Shown here one piece after another: positions 1 to 5,928 of a stretch of DNA of 8,070 bases; positions within the stretch are counted from its first letter, which is position 1, and the number at the start of each line of letters is the position of its first letter. The DNA is taken from NCBI GenBank assembly GCA_024280815.1, contig JAJRPL010000247.1:1-8070 (forward strand), read 5' to 3'. A model generated the notes under the pieces. That model was not told where the DNA came from, did not search any database, and saw only the letters and a program-made list of their open reading frames with translations. Source of the stretch: Bacteroidota bacterium (GTDB lineage Bacteria; Bacteroidota; Bacteroidia; Flavobacteriales; Flavobacteriaceae). The translations under genes and the position numbers were made by a program.

Positions 1-424
1 GTATTTCTTGAACTGCCATTTCACCTTTAAGTTTAGAATCGCCATAAGAACTTATAGGATTTGTCTTGTCTGCCTCAATATATGGTGTATTTTTACTTCC
101 GTCAAACACAAAATCAGTTGAAATATGAATTAAAATAACACTATTTTTTTTACATGCGTTTGCTAAATTAGATGCTCCTTTAAAATTTACCAATTCAGAC
201 TGTTCTTTCTCATCTTCACATTTATCAACTGCGGTATATGCAGCACAATTAATACAATAGTCATAATTATTATTTTCAAAATAACTAATTACATCTGGTT
301 CTGAAATAATATTGAGAGATTCAGAATCAGTAAAATCAAAAGAACAATTATTAATTTCTTTAGCTAATTCATTTAGCTCTAAACCTAATTGACCTTTTGC
401 ACCAGTCACTACTATGTTAACCAT
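1..424 (-). CDS. rfbD: dTDP-4-dehydrorhamnose reductase, N-terminal half (cut by window edge)
   Basis: Final enzyme of dTDP-L-rhamnose synthesis: it reduces dTDP-4-dehydro-L-rhamnose with NAD(P)H in the cytoplasm. The frame is open from an ATG at 424 to the left edge, giving 141 codons of a family usually near 285-300 residues, so the C-terminal half is outside. Visible extended-SDR features are the nucleotide-binding GAKGQLG (residues 8-14), the NCAAYTAVDKCE stretch (59-70), STDFVFDG with the catalytic Thr at 103, and the YGDSK catalytic Tyr127/Lys131 pair followed by LKGE. These positions fit the known RmlD catalytic residues closely. It is separated from fcl by about 500 bases and has its own candidate promoter, so it probably starts a separate transcript. 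The dTDP-glucose enzymes RfbA, RfbB and RfbC are not in view and may lie further left. A related sugar-nucleotide reductase cannot be excluded without the C-terminus. Confidence 0.9.
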   Translation of the reverse strand, partial: MVNIVVTGAKGQLGLELNELAKEINNCSFDFTDSESLNIISEPDVISYFENNNYDYCINCAAYTAVDKCEDEKEQSELVNFKGASNLANACKKNSVILIHISTDFVFDGSKNTPYIEADKTNPISSYGDSKLKGEMAVQEI

Positions 425-462
425 TAAATTAATTATTTAAAACAACTCTATGCATTCATTAA

Positions 463-491
463 GACTGAACACAGCTTCGCTACTGTCAGTC
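463..491. repeat. Small hairpin in the rfbD leader
   Basis: GACTGA at 463-468 is the perfect reverse complement of TCAGTC at 486-491. Further in, an AGC-TTC-GCT mini-stem sits at the tip. It lies between the candidate promoter and the rfbD start, so it would be in the 5' leader of that mRNA, about 40 bases before the ATG. It shares the 9-mer GACTGAACA with the complement of 5704-5712 upstream of ugd, and both sites carry a TAGC/GCGAAG-type core. This suggests a dispersed REP-like palindrome rather than a gene-specific regulator. There is no T run after it in either direction that would make it an intrinsic terminator. Confidence 0.5.
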
Positions 492-539
492 ACATTTTAA
501 ATTTTAAAAAATGTCTGAATTTTACAAAAAAGCATATTA

Positions 540-572
540 CAAATATAGCTCTTTTAGAAGATAAATTCACAA
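540..572 (-). promoter_or_regulatory. Candidate Bacteroidetes-type promoter for rfbD
   Basis: On the minus strand TATATTTG (547-540) matches the Bacteroidetes -7 consensus TANNTTTG exactly. A TTG -33 element sits at 572-570, with a 22-base spacer inside the usual 17-23 range. Transcription would begin around 530-536 and give a leader of about 110 bases with the 463-491 hairpin in it. No equally good match was found in the other intergenic gaps. In such AT-rich DNA a chance match is possible. Confidence 0.5.
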
Positions 573-659
573 AAATACAATGTATAAACAAAAGGTAGTT
601 AACAACTAATTAACATAAAATAGGCGTATTCTATTGAGAAGAAAACTATAAAATTTCTT

Positions 660-741
660 GAAACGAAACATTCTCTATGTCTTTGTTTGCCGAGATGGCT
701 ATATGAGTGTGACAGAGCCATAGAGGTGTTTTACTTGTTTC
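660..741. repeat. Imperfect hairpin, left half of the hairpin-rich block
   Basis: Three segments on the left pair in order with three on the right: GAAAC (660-664) with GTTTC (737-741), GAAACA (665-670) with TGTTTT (727-732, one G-U if RNA), and CTCTATG (673-679) with CATAGAG (719-725). Inside them ATGGCT (695-700) is the perfect complement of AGCCAT (716-721). That pairing overlaps the third pair, so the two cannot both form. The element has no recognisable coding content. It may be a folded mobile-element end or a structured RNA; neither is shown. Confidence 0.5.
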
Positions 742-812
742 ATACCCAATCAAGCTGGGCACAAGATTTAATCTTTCAGGTGCAAAAACCGTCCCAAACA
801 GTCGGGAATCTC

Positions 813-885
813 TTTTCGCTAAATACGATTACAACCTCTCTACCTCGGCTTTGCTCGGTACAGGACTGGAGAGGTTAAGCGAAAA
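813..885. repeat. Nested 8+8 base inverted repeat, right half of the hairpin-rich block
   Basis: TTTTCGCT (813-820) is the exact complement of AGCGAAAA (878-885). Nested inside, AACCTCTC (833-840) is the exact complement of GAGAGGTT (869-876). The right arms are one base apart and the left arms twelve apart. A shorter TACC/GGTA pair (841-844 with 857-860) closes the inner loop. GCTAAA (818-823) can instead pair with TTTAGC (888-893), excluding the outer stem. The structure begins 35 bases past the fcl stop, so it could protect the 3' end of the operon mRNA. No U tract follows it on the minus strand, so I do not call it an intrinsic terminator. Confidence 0.6.
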
Positions 886-920
886 CCTTTAGCAGAGTGT
901 AGATGAATTATTTAGATTTA

Positions 921-2034
921 CTATAGGTATTTTAAATACCAATTATACAACCGATCAATTCCTTCTTCAATTTCAACAGTATATTTCCAATTTAAATTAG
1001 TTAACTTGGTAGTATCTGTTAACTTTTTTAAAGTACCATCTGGTTTATCTGTATTATAATATAACTCTCCTTTAAAACCAATAATTGATTTAATCATTTC
1101 AGCAAGTTGCTTTATTGATATATCTTTACCAGAGCCTATGTTTATATGGCTGTTACGTATTTCTTGGTTTTTCAATCTCAAGTCATCTAATTTAACAATG
1201 TCTTTAAAGTTAATATTCATCATTAAGTGTATACAAGCATCTGCCATATCTTCACTCCATAAAAATTCACGCATTGGTTTTCCTGAACCCCAAATTTCTA
1301 TTTGAATATCTGATTCTTCTTTTTCACTCTTTCTTTTTAATCCGTATTTAGATAAAACTTCTAAAATTTCATTTTCAGAATTAGATCCATTAATATTTTC
1401 TATTGGTAACTTGTCTAAATCTTTTCTAATAATATCCCAATCTTTATTTATAAGTGCTTTACCTAAATGAATTTTCCTAATTAATGCAGGGAGTACATGT
1501 GATTTTTCTAAATCAAAATTATCATTTGGACCATATAGATTTGTTGGTTGAACAGCAATAAAATTAGTGTTGTATTGAATATTATAGCTTTCACACATTT
1601 TTATTCCTGCAATTTTAGCAATAGCATACGGTTCATTAGTATACTCTAACGTGTCTGTTAATAAATACTCTTCCTTCATAGGTTGAGCACAATTTTTAGG
1701 ATAGATACATGTACTTCCTAAAAAAGTAATTTTTTAACTTTATTCAAATATGATTGATGTATTATATTATTTTGAATCATCAAGTTTTCATAAATGAACT
1801 CTCCCCTATACGTATTATTTGCAACAATACCACCAACTTTTGCTGCTGCTAAAAAACATATTCTGGTTTTTCATTCTTAAAAAAAATACCCACACTTTCT
1901 TGATTTATTAAATCAAGTTCTGCACGTGTTCGTGTTAAAAAATTAGTAAATCCTCTAGATTTTAAATTTTTAAGAATTGCACTTCCTACCAGTCCATTAT
2001 GACCAGCTATATAAATTTTTGAGTTTTTATTCAT
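921..2034 (-). pseudogene. fcl: GDP-L-fucose synthase, interrupted by two -1 frameshifts
   Basis: NADPH-dependent 3,5-epimerase/4-reductase that turns Gmd's product, GDP-4-keto-6-deoxymannose, into GDP-L-fucose. The ATG at 2034 overlaps the gmd stop by 8 bases. Codons 1-61 read normally and end EYVF-stop at a T6 run (plus-strand A run 1851-1856). The frame then continues as LAAAKVGGI to a second T6 run (1720-1725), again at a TAG, then as LGSTCIYP to the true stop at 921. One extra T at each run gives a 371-residue protein with every family motif: GHNGLVG, catalytic Ser108, Tyr137 and Lys141, PTNLYGPNDNFD and REFLWSEDMADA. Residues about 193-243 are the insertion common in Bacteroidetes homologues, which explains the length over about 320. 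Nothing else is degraded, so a sequencing artefact, a very recent mutation or slippage rescue are all open. Confidence 0.85.
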
Positions 2035-3142
2035 AATAATTTAAAACATCATGTCCACCTTCTTTTAGAAACTGATCTTTAAGCATTAGTTTCAAATCAC
2101 TTTGCATCATTTCTCCAACTAATGATTGTAAATCATATTGTGGTACCCAACCTAATATTTCTTTGGCTTTACTCGCGTCTCCAATTAATAATTCTACCTC
2201 TGTTGGTCTAAAATATCTAGAATCAATTGCAATTACTTCCTTGCCGGTTTCAAGTTGGTAATTGGGGTTTGAACATTTTTTGATATACCCTTTTTCATCA
2301 ATACCTTTACCTTTAAATTCTAACTCTATTCCTATTTCTTGAAAAGCCATTCTTACAAAATCTCTGACTGAAGTTGTTTTTCCTGTAGCAATAACCCAAT
2401 CTTGAGGTTCATCATGTTGTAATAACATCCACATCATTCTCACATAATCTTTAGCATGGCCCCAATCACGTTTAGCATCTAAATTTCCTAAATATAATTT
2501 ATCTTGTAATTTTAGTGAAATTTTCGAAACAGCTCTTGTAATTTTTCTAGTCACAAAAGTTTCTCCTCTTATAGGAGACTCATGATTAAAAAGTATTCCG
2601 TTACATGCATATATATTGTAAGCCTCCCTATAATTTACCGTTATCCAATAGGCATACATTTTTGCAACAGCATAAGGACTACGGGGATAAAAAGGTGTAT
2701 TTTCGTTTTGAGGGACTTCTTGAACTTTTCCATATAATTCTGAAGTGGAGGCTTGGTATATCCTTACCTTATCTTCCATTTTTAAAATTCGAATTGCTTC
2801 TAACAATCTTAAAGTTCCAATCCCATCAGCATTAGCAGTATATTCAGGCATATCAAAAGAGACATGAACATGACTCATTGCTGCTAAATTATAAATTTCA
2901 TTGGGTTGAACTTCTTGAATAATACGAATTAAATTCGTACTATCTGTCATGTCACCAAAATGTAATATAAAATTCTGATTTTCTATATGAGGATCTTGAT
3001 ACAAATGATCAATTCTATCTGTATTAAAAAGAGAAGATCTACGTTTTAGTCCATGTACAACATACCCTTTCTTTAAAAGAAATTCACTTAAATAAGCTCC
3101 ATCTTGTCCTGTAACTCCGGTAATTAAAGCAATTTTTTTCAT
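2027..3142 (-). CDS. gmd: GDP-mannose 4,6-dehydratase
   Basis: Converts GDP-D-mannose to GDP-4-dehydro-6-deoxy-D-mannose using bound NADP(H), the first committed step to GDP-L-fucose and some other 6-deoxyhexoses. The 371 residues match the usual family length of about 370. An N-terminal Rossmann fold shows GVTGQDG (9-15). Also visible are DMTDSTNL (64-71), NLAAMSHVHVSF (85-96), the active-site segment STSELYGK (132-139, with Thr133 and Glu135) and the catalytic pair Tyr157/Lys161 in YAVAK. NHESPIRGETFVTRKI and GHAKDYV further on are typical Gmd substrate-binding segments. The stop codon overlaps the fcl start by 8 bases, which suggests translational coupling of the two enzymes of the pathway. 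The gap to the epimerase gene upstream is 56 bases without a visible promoter, consistent with one operon. Intact. Confidence 0.97.
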   Translation of the reverse strand: MKKIALITGVTGQDGAYLSEFLLKKGYVVHGLKRRSSLFNTDRIDHLYQDPHIENQNFILHFGDMTDSTNLIRIIQEVQPNEIYNLAAMSHVHVSFDMPEYTANADGIGTLRLLEAIRILKMEDKVRIYQASTSELYGKVQEVPQNENTPFYPRSPYAVAKMYAYWITVNYREAYNIYACNGILFNHESPIRGETFVTRKITRAVSKISLKLQDKLYLGNLDAKRDWGHAKDYVRMMWMLLQHDEPQDWVIATGKTTSVRDFVRMAFQEIGIELEFKGKGIDEKGYIKKCSNPNYQLETGKEVIAIDSRYFRPTEVELLIGDASKAKEILGWVPQYDLQSLVGEMMQSDLKLMLKDQFLKEGGHDVLNYYE

Positions 3143-3198
3143 CTAATTTAATTTTAACAATTCTCCTAAATTATCTACACATTTATTTTGATAAATTT

Positions 3199-4260
3199 TT
3201 ATGGATTATTACCTAACTCCAAAAATTTATCTATAAAAGCTTTTACTCCTACTTTAAGAGGTGTAGAGGGTTTGTAGTCAATATAATCAAATAAACTCTC
3301 TACATTGGCATAGGTAGTTGACACATCGCCTGGTTGCATAGGTTTAAAAACAATCTTCCCTTTTTTACCTAATGCATTTTCAATTTCTTTCACATAATCC
3401 ATCAACTCAACAGGACTATTACTACCAATATTAAAAATATGATAGGGTGCCGAACTCACGGATGGGTCAGGTGAATTTGGATCAAACTTAGGGTTATTAG
3501 GTATTGGTGGTTTTGGTAGTAAACGTTTGATACCTTCAACAATATCACCTACATAGGTAAAATCTCTACTCATTTTACCATGATTAAAGACTTCAAATTC
3601 TTTATCTTCCACTATGGCCTTTGCAAAAATATGCATGGCCATATCTGGCCGACCCCAAGGGCCATATACTGTAAAAAAACGCAACCCAGTACTTGGTATG
3701 TTGAACAAATGTGAATATGAATGAGCCATCATTTCATTGGCTTTTTTACTTGCCGCATAAATTGCCAGAGGATGATCAGTGTGGTCACTTGTAGAAAAAG
3801 GAATATTTTCATTTAACCCATAAATAGAACTTGTAGAGGCATACAACAAGTGTTTTACTGGGTAATTTCTACAGCCTTCTAAGATGTTTAAAAAACCTGT
3901 AATATTATTATCTATATAGGTTTGTGGATTTTCTAATGAATAGCGAACCCCTGCTTGAGCAGCTAAATTAACAACATAATCAAATTTTTCTTTTTTAAAT
4001 AGCTCCATAATACCCGAAGCATCTTTCAAGTCTAGCTTTACAAAAGTAATTTCACCAACTAAAGGTGTATTGTCTTCAATTTTAGAAATATCAATTCCTA
4101 AATCAGTTAATCTTGCTCTTTTTAAACTTTGATCGTAATAATCATTAATATTATCTATTCCTACAACTTCATATCCACTTTTAACCAATAATTTTGATAA
4201 ATGATGACCAATAAACCCTGCTGCTCCTGTTACTAATACTTTACTTTTATTGTTATTCAT
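3199..4260 (-). CDS. lpsL: UDP-glucuronate 4-epimerase
   Basis: NAD-dependent epimerase of the extended SDR family, predicted to interconvert UDP-glucuronate and UDP-galacturonate. The 353 residues show the dinucleotide-binding TGAAGFIG (11-18), AAQAGVRYSLENPQTYIDNN (100-119), ASTSSIYG (141-148), and the catalytic Tyr168/Lys172 in YAASKK. LRFFTVYGPWGRPDMA and FNHGKMSRDFTYVGDIVEGI follow. The AAQAGVRYS and YGPWGRPDM segments, and the proline-rich insertion near residues 251-272 before the NIGSNSPVELMDY segment, are characteristic of the UDP-glucuronate 4-epimerase group rather than GalE or WbpP. The gene lies directly downstream of ugd, which makes its substrate; the 98-base gap has no convincing promoter. 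The start at 4260 places the glycine-rich loop at the normal distance from the N-terminus. The substrate is inferred from family resemblance and context. Confidence 0.9.
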   Translation of the reverse strand: MNNNKSKVLVTGAAGFIGHHLSKLLVKSGYEVVGIDNINDYYDQSLKRARLTDLGIDISKIEDNTPLVGEITFVKLDLKDASGIMELFKKEKFDYVVNLAAQAGVRYSLENPQTYIDNNITGFLNILEGCRNYPVKHLLYASTSSIYGLNENIPFSTSDHTDHPLAIYAASKKANEMMAHSYSHLFNIPSTGLRFFTVYGPWGRPDMAMHIFAKAIVEDKEFEVFNHGKMSRDFTYVGDIVEGIKRLLPKPPIPNNPKFDPNSPDPSVSSAPYHIFNIGSNSPVELMDYVKEIENALGKKGKIVFKPMQPGDVSTTYANVESLFDYIDYKPSTPLKVGVKAFIDKFLELGNNP

Positions 4261-4358
4261 TTAAGTTTATACTATTTTTTTCTTATGAAAATCTCCTTCT
4301 TTTATTACTTTTATTAGACAAGATATACCTGTTCTTATCTAGAAGGAAATTGTTACGT

Positions 4359-5687
4359 TTATATTTTCCCTATTTGAAAATATTCGAAACCTTTAGTTTT
4401 TAGGTTAAAAACACTATATTGATTTCTGCCGTCAAAGATAATAGGATTTTTTAACTTATCCTTAATTATATCAAAATTTGGTGAACGAAATTCTTTCCAT
4501 TCTGTAAGTAACAATAATGCGTCAGAATTTTCTAAAGTATCATACTTGGTATTACAATAATTAACATCAATACCTTTTAAATAAAAGTGTTTGGCTTCAT
4601 CTATTGCTTTAGGGTCATAAGCATTTATTTTAGCCCCTCTTTTAATCAACTCTTTAATGATATAAATTGCAGGTGCCTCACGCATATCATCAGTACCTGG
4701 TTTAAAAGCCAAGCCCCAAATGGCAAAAGTCTTTCCAGATAAATCTTCACCAAAACGTTGAATCACTTTATTAGCAATGACTAATTTTTGATTGTTATTA
4801 ACGGTTTCAACCGATTTTATTAATTCAGGTGTATAATTATTCTCCATCGCAATTTTATACAAAGCTTGTACATCTTTTGGGAAACAGGATCCTCCATAAC
4901 CACTACCTGGATTGATAAAACTATAACCTATACGAGAATCAGAACCAATTCCGTTTTTTACCATATTGACATCTGCACCCACCAATTCACAAATATTTGC
5001 AATTTCATTCATAAAAGATATTTTGGTTGCTAGCATTGCATTGGCTGCATATTTTGTCATCTCAGCAGAACGGATATCCATACTAATAAATTGGTTATTA
5101 CTTTGTAAAAAAGGGCTATACAGTTCCTTCATTACTTTAATAGACTTATCACTATCAGCACCAATAACAACACGATCAGGTTTCATAAAGTCATTAATGG
5201 CATCTCCTTCTTTTAAAAATTCAGGATTTGAAACTACATCAAATTCAATATTGACTTTTCTTTTATCTAACTCTTCTTGAATCGTTTTTCGTACCAAATC
5301 AGCGGTACCTACTGGCACTGTTGATTTATCAACCACAATTAAAGGCTTAGTCATCAGTTGACCTATTTGTTCGGCTACTTTAACCACATATTGTAAATCT
5401 GCTGAACCATCATCTCCCATAGGAGTACCAACTGCTATAAAAACAAGATAAGCGTTATTTATTTCTTTAGCAAGACTGGTTGAAAACTCTAAACTTTTAG
5501 ATTCATAATTACGGATAACTAATTGGCTTAAACCTGGTTCAAAAATTGGAATTACGCCATTTTTTAACCCTTCTATTTTCTTTTCATCAATATCTATACA
5601 AACAACATTGTTACCCATTTCGGCAAAACATGTTCCGCTTACCAAGCCTACATAACCTGTCCCTATTATTAATACTTTTTCTTTCAT
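4359..5687 (-). CDS. ugd: UDP-glucose 6-dehydrogenase
   Basis: Oxidises UDP-glucose to UDP-glucuronate with two NAD+ per turnover, supplying uronic acid for the polymer and substrate for the neighbouring epimerase. The 442 residues are of normal length. The N-terminal NAD-binding fold carries GTGYVGLVSGTCFAEMG (9-25). VGTPMGDDGSAD (87-98) and STVPVGT (122-128) follow, then NPEFLKEGDAI (154-164). Catalytic residues are Lys212 and Asn216 in TKYAANAM and the thioester Cys268 with Asp272 in GYGGSCFPKD. The C-terminal domain has WGLAFKPGTDDMREAPA. GSCFPKD rather than GHCIGVD separates it from the second dehydrogenase upstream. The ATG at 5687 follows an A-rich leader. The 241-base gap before it contains a 7-base tandem array ending about 50 bases from the start codon, the largest gap among the genes from wzc to fcl. 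Confidence 0.97.
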   Translation of the reverse strand: MKEKVLIIGTGYVGLVSGTCFAEMGNNVVCIDIDEKKIEGLKNGVIPIFEPGLSQLVIRNYESKSLEFSTSLAKEINNAYLVFIAVGTPMGDDGSADLQYVVKVAEQIGQLMTKPLIVVDKSTVPVGTADLVRKTIQEELDKRKVNIEFDVVSNPEFLKEGDAINDFMKPDRVVIGADSDKSIKVMKELYSPFLQSNNQFISMDIRSAEMTKYAANAMLATKISFMNEIANICELVGADVNMVKNGIGSDSRIGYSFINPGSGYGGSCFPKDVQALYKIAMENNYTPELIKSVETVNNNQKLVIANKVIQRFGEDLSGKTFAIWGLAFKPGTDDMREAPAIYIIKELIKRGAKINAYDPKAIDEAKHFYLKGIDVNYCNTKYDTLENSDALLLLTEWKEFRSPNFDIIKDKLKNPIIFDGRNQYSVFNLKTKGFEYFQIGKI

Positions 5688-5703
5688 TTTTTTTATATTT
5701 TAA

Positions 5704-5736
5704 TGTTCAGTCCGCCTTCGCCAAAGCTACGGACGC
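5704..5736. repeat. Palindromic element adjoining the 7-base array
   Basis: Between a TGTTCAGTC (5704-5712) and the start of the TTCAGTG array lies a GC-richer core in which TCCG (5711-5714) pairs with CGGA (5729-5732), with CCTTCGCCAAAGCTA between. The 463-491 hairpin has a shorter form of the same core (TAGCGAAG on the minus strand). The core is flanked on both sides by TTCAG, as if inserted into, or grown together with, the array. I recall similar short spacers in Bacteroidetes intergenic DNA, but I cannot confirm this here. Confidence 0.45.
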
Positions 5737-5806
5737 TTCAGTGTTCAGTGTTCAGTGTTCAGTGTTCAGTGTTCAGTGTTCAGTGTTCAGTGTTCAGTGT
5801 TCAGTG
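5737..5806. repeat. Ten perfect tandem copies of TTCAGTG
   Basis: The 7-mer TTCAGTG repeats ten times without a mismatch over exactly 70 bases, followed by an A run. It starts 50 bases upstream of the ugd ATG. Since 7 is not a multiple of 3, all three frames are used, and the apparent plus-strand peptide with SVFSVQC repeats is an artefact. Perfect identity points to recent expansion, probably by replication slippage, so copy number should vary between strains. Each unit gained or lost would shift the distance between any upstream promoter and ugd by 7 bases. Confidence 0.95.
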
Positions 5807-5894
5807 AAAAAATAAAATTTCTTGGCAGTAATTTCTCTTTATATGTATATTTTTCACTTAAAATAGACAGTTATGATTATGATAAAAACATATT

Positions 5895-5915
5895 CAACTG
5901 CTATTGACAACTGCT
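5895..5915. repeat. Direct repeat of CAACTGCT
   Basis: Two copies of CAACTGCT (5895-5902, 5908-5915) are separated by ATTGA, and the second runs on into GACTGA. It lies just past the stop of the upstream dehydrogenase gene. It looks like the same kind of low-complexity CTG/ACTG-rich spacer as the 7-base array nearby. No function is evident. Confidence 0.5.
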
Positions 5916-5928
5916 GACTGAATACTTT

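Larger units (their letters stand above)
425..920. other. Intergenic region between fcl and rfbD
   Basis: This gene-free stretch of 496 bases has two parts. Roughly 425-659 is very AT-rich and holds the rfbD leader: a small hairpin at 463-491, an A/T palindrome at 492-514 (ACATTTT paired with AAAATGT) and a promoter candidate at 540-572. Roughly 660-893 is much richer in G and C (98 of the 220 bases from 681 to 900) and dense in inverted repeats. A 63-codon plus-strand frame at 687-878 has no recognisable domain and runs through the hairpins, so I do not call it a gene. Confidence 0.75.
5688..5928. other. Repeat-bearing intergenic region upstream of ugd
   Basis: The gap between the two dehydrogenase genes holds, from the ugd side outward, an A/T-rich leader, a palindromic element (5704-5736), a perfect 7-base tandem array (5737-5806), an AT-rich stretch and a direct repeat of CAACTGCT (5895-5902 and 5908-5915). 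No promoter with a full TANNTTTG match was found. The best is a one-mismatch site at 5886-5893 with a TTG only 15 bases further up, which is weak. Both flanking genes read the same way, so readthrough from upstream is the simpler assumption. Confidence 0.7.

Noticed and set aside
687..878. Plus-strand frame of 63 codons in the fcl-rfbD gap
   Set aside because: It starts in one stem system and ends in another, has no recognisable domain, no promoter and no neighbours on that strand. Frames of this size occur by chance in the GC-richer block.
813..885. Intrinsic terminator for the operon
   Set aside because: The stem is real, but its loops are large and no U tract follows it on the minus strand, which reads into an AGAGATTCCC sequence.
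660..893. Integron attC site, tmRNA or 6S RNA
   Set aside because: No attC core sites or integrase-like context are visible, and there is no tmRNA tag frame, no tRNA-like end and no single long 6S-type hairpin. I could not match it to a named RNA family by eye.
4319..4341. Inverted repeat AGATA / TATCT between ugd and the epimerase gene
   Set aside because: Only five A/T-rich base pairs around a loop of about ten bases; expected by chance in this composition.
5737..5806. Possible CRISPR array
   Set aside because: The units are 7 bases and directly adjacent with no spacers, and there are no cas genes. It is a simple tandem repeat.
5546..5815. Plus-strand frame with SVFSVQC peptide repeats
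   Set aside because: It overlaps the N-terminal part of ugd on the opposite strand, and its repeats are just the 7-base array read in three frames.
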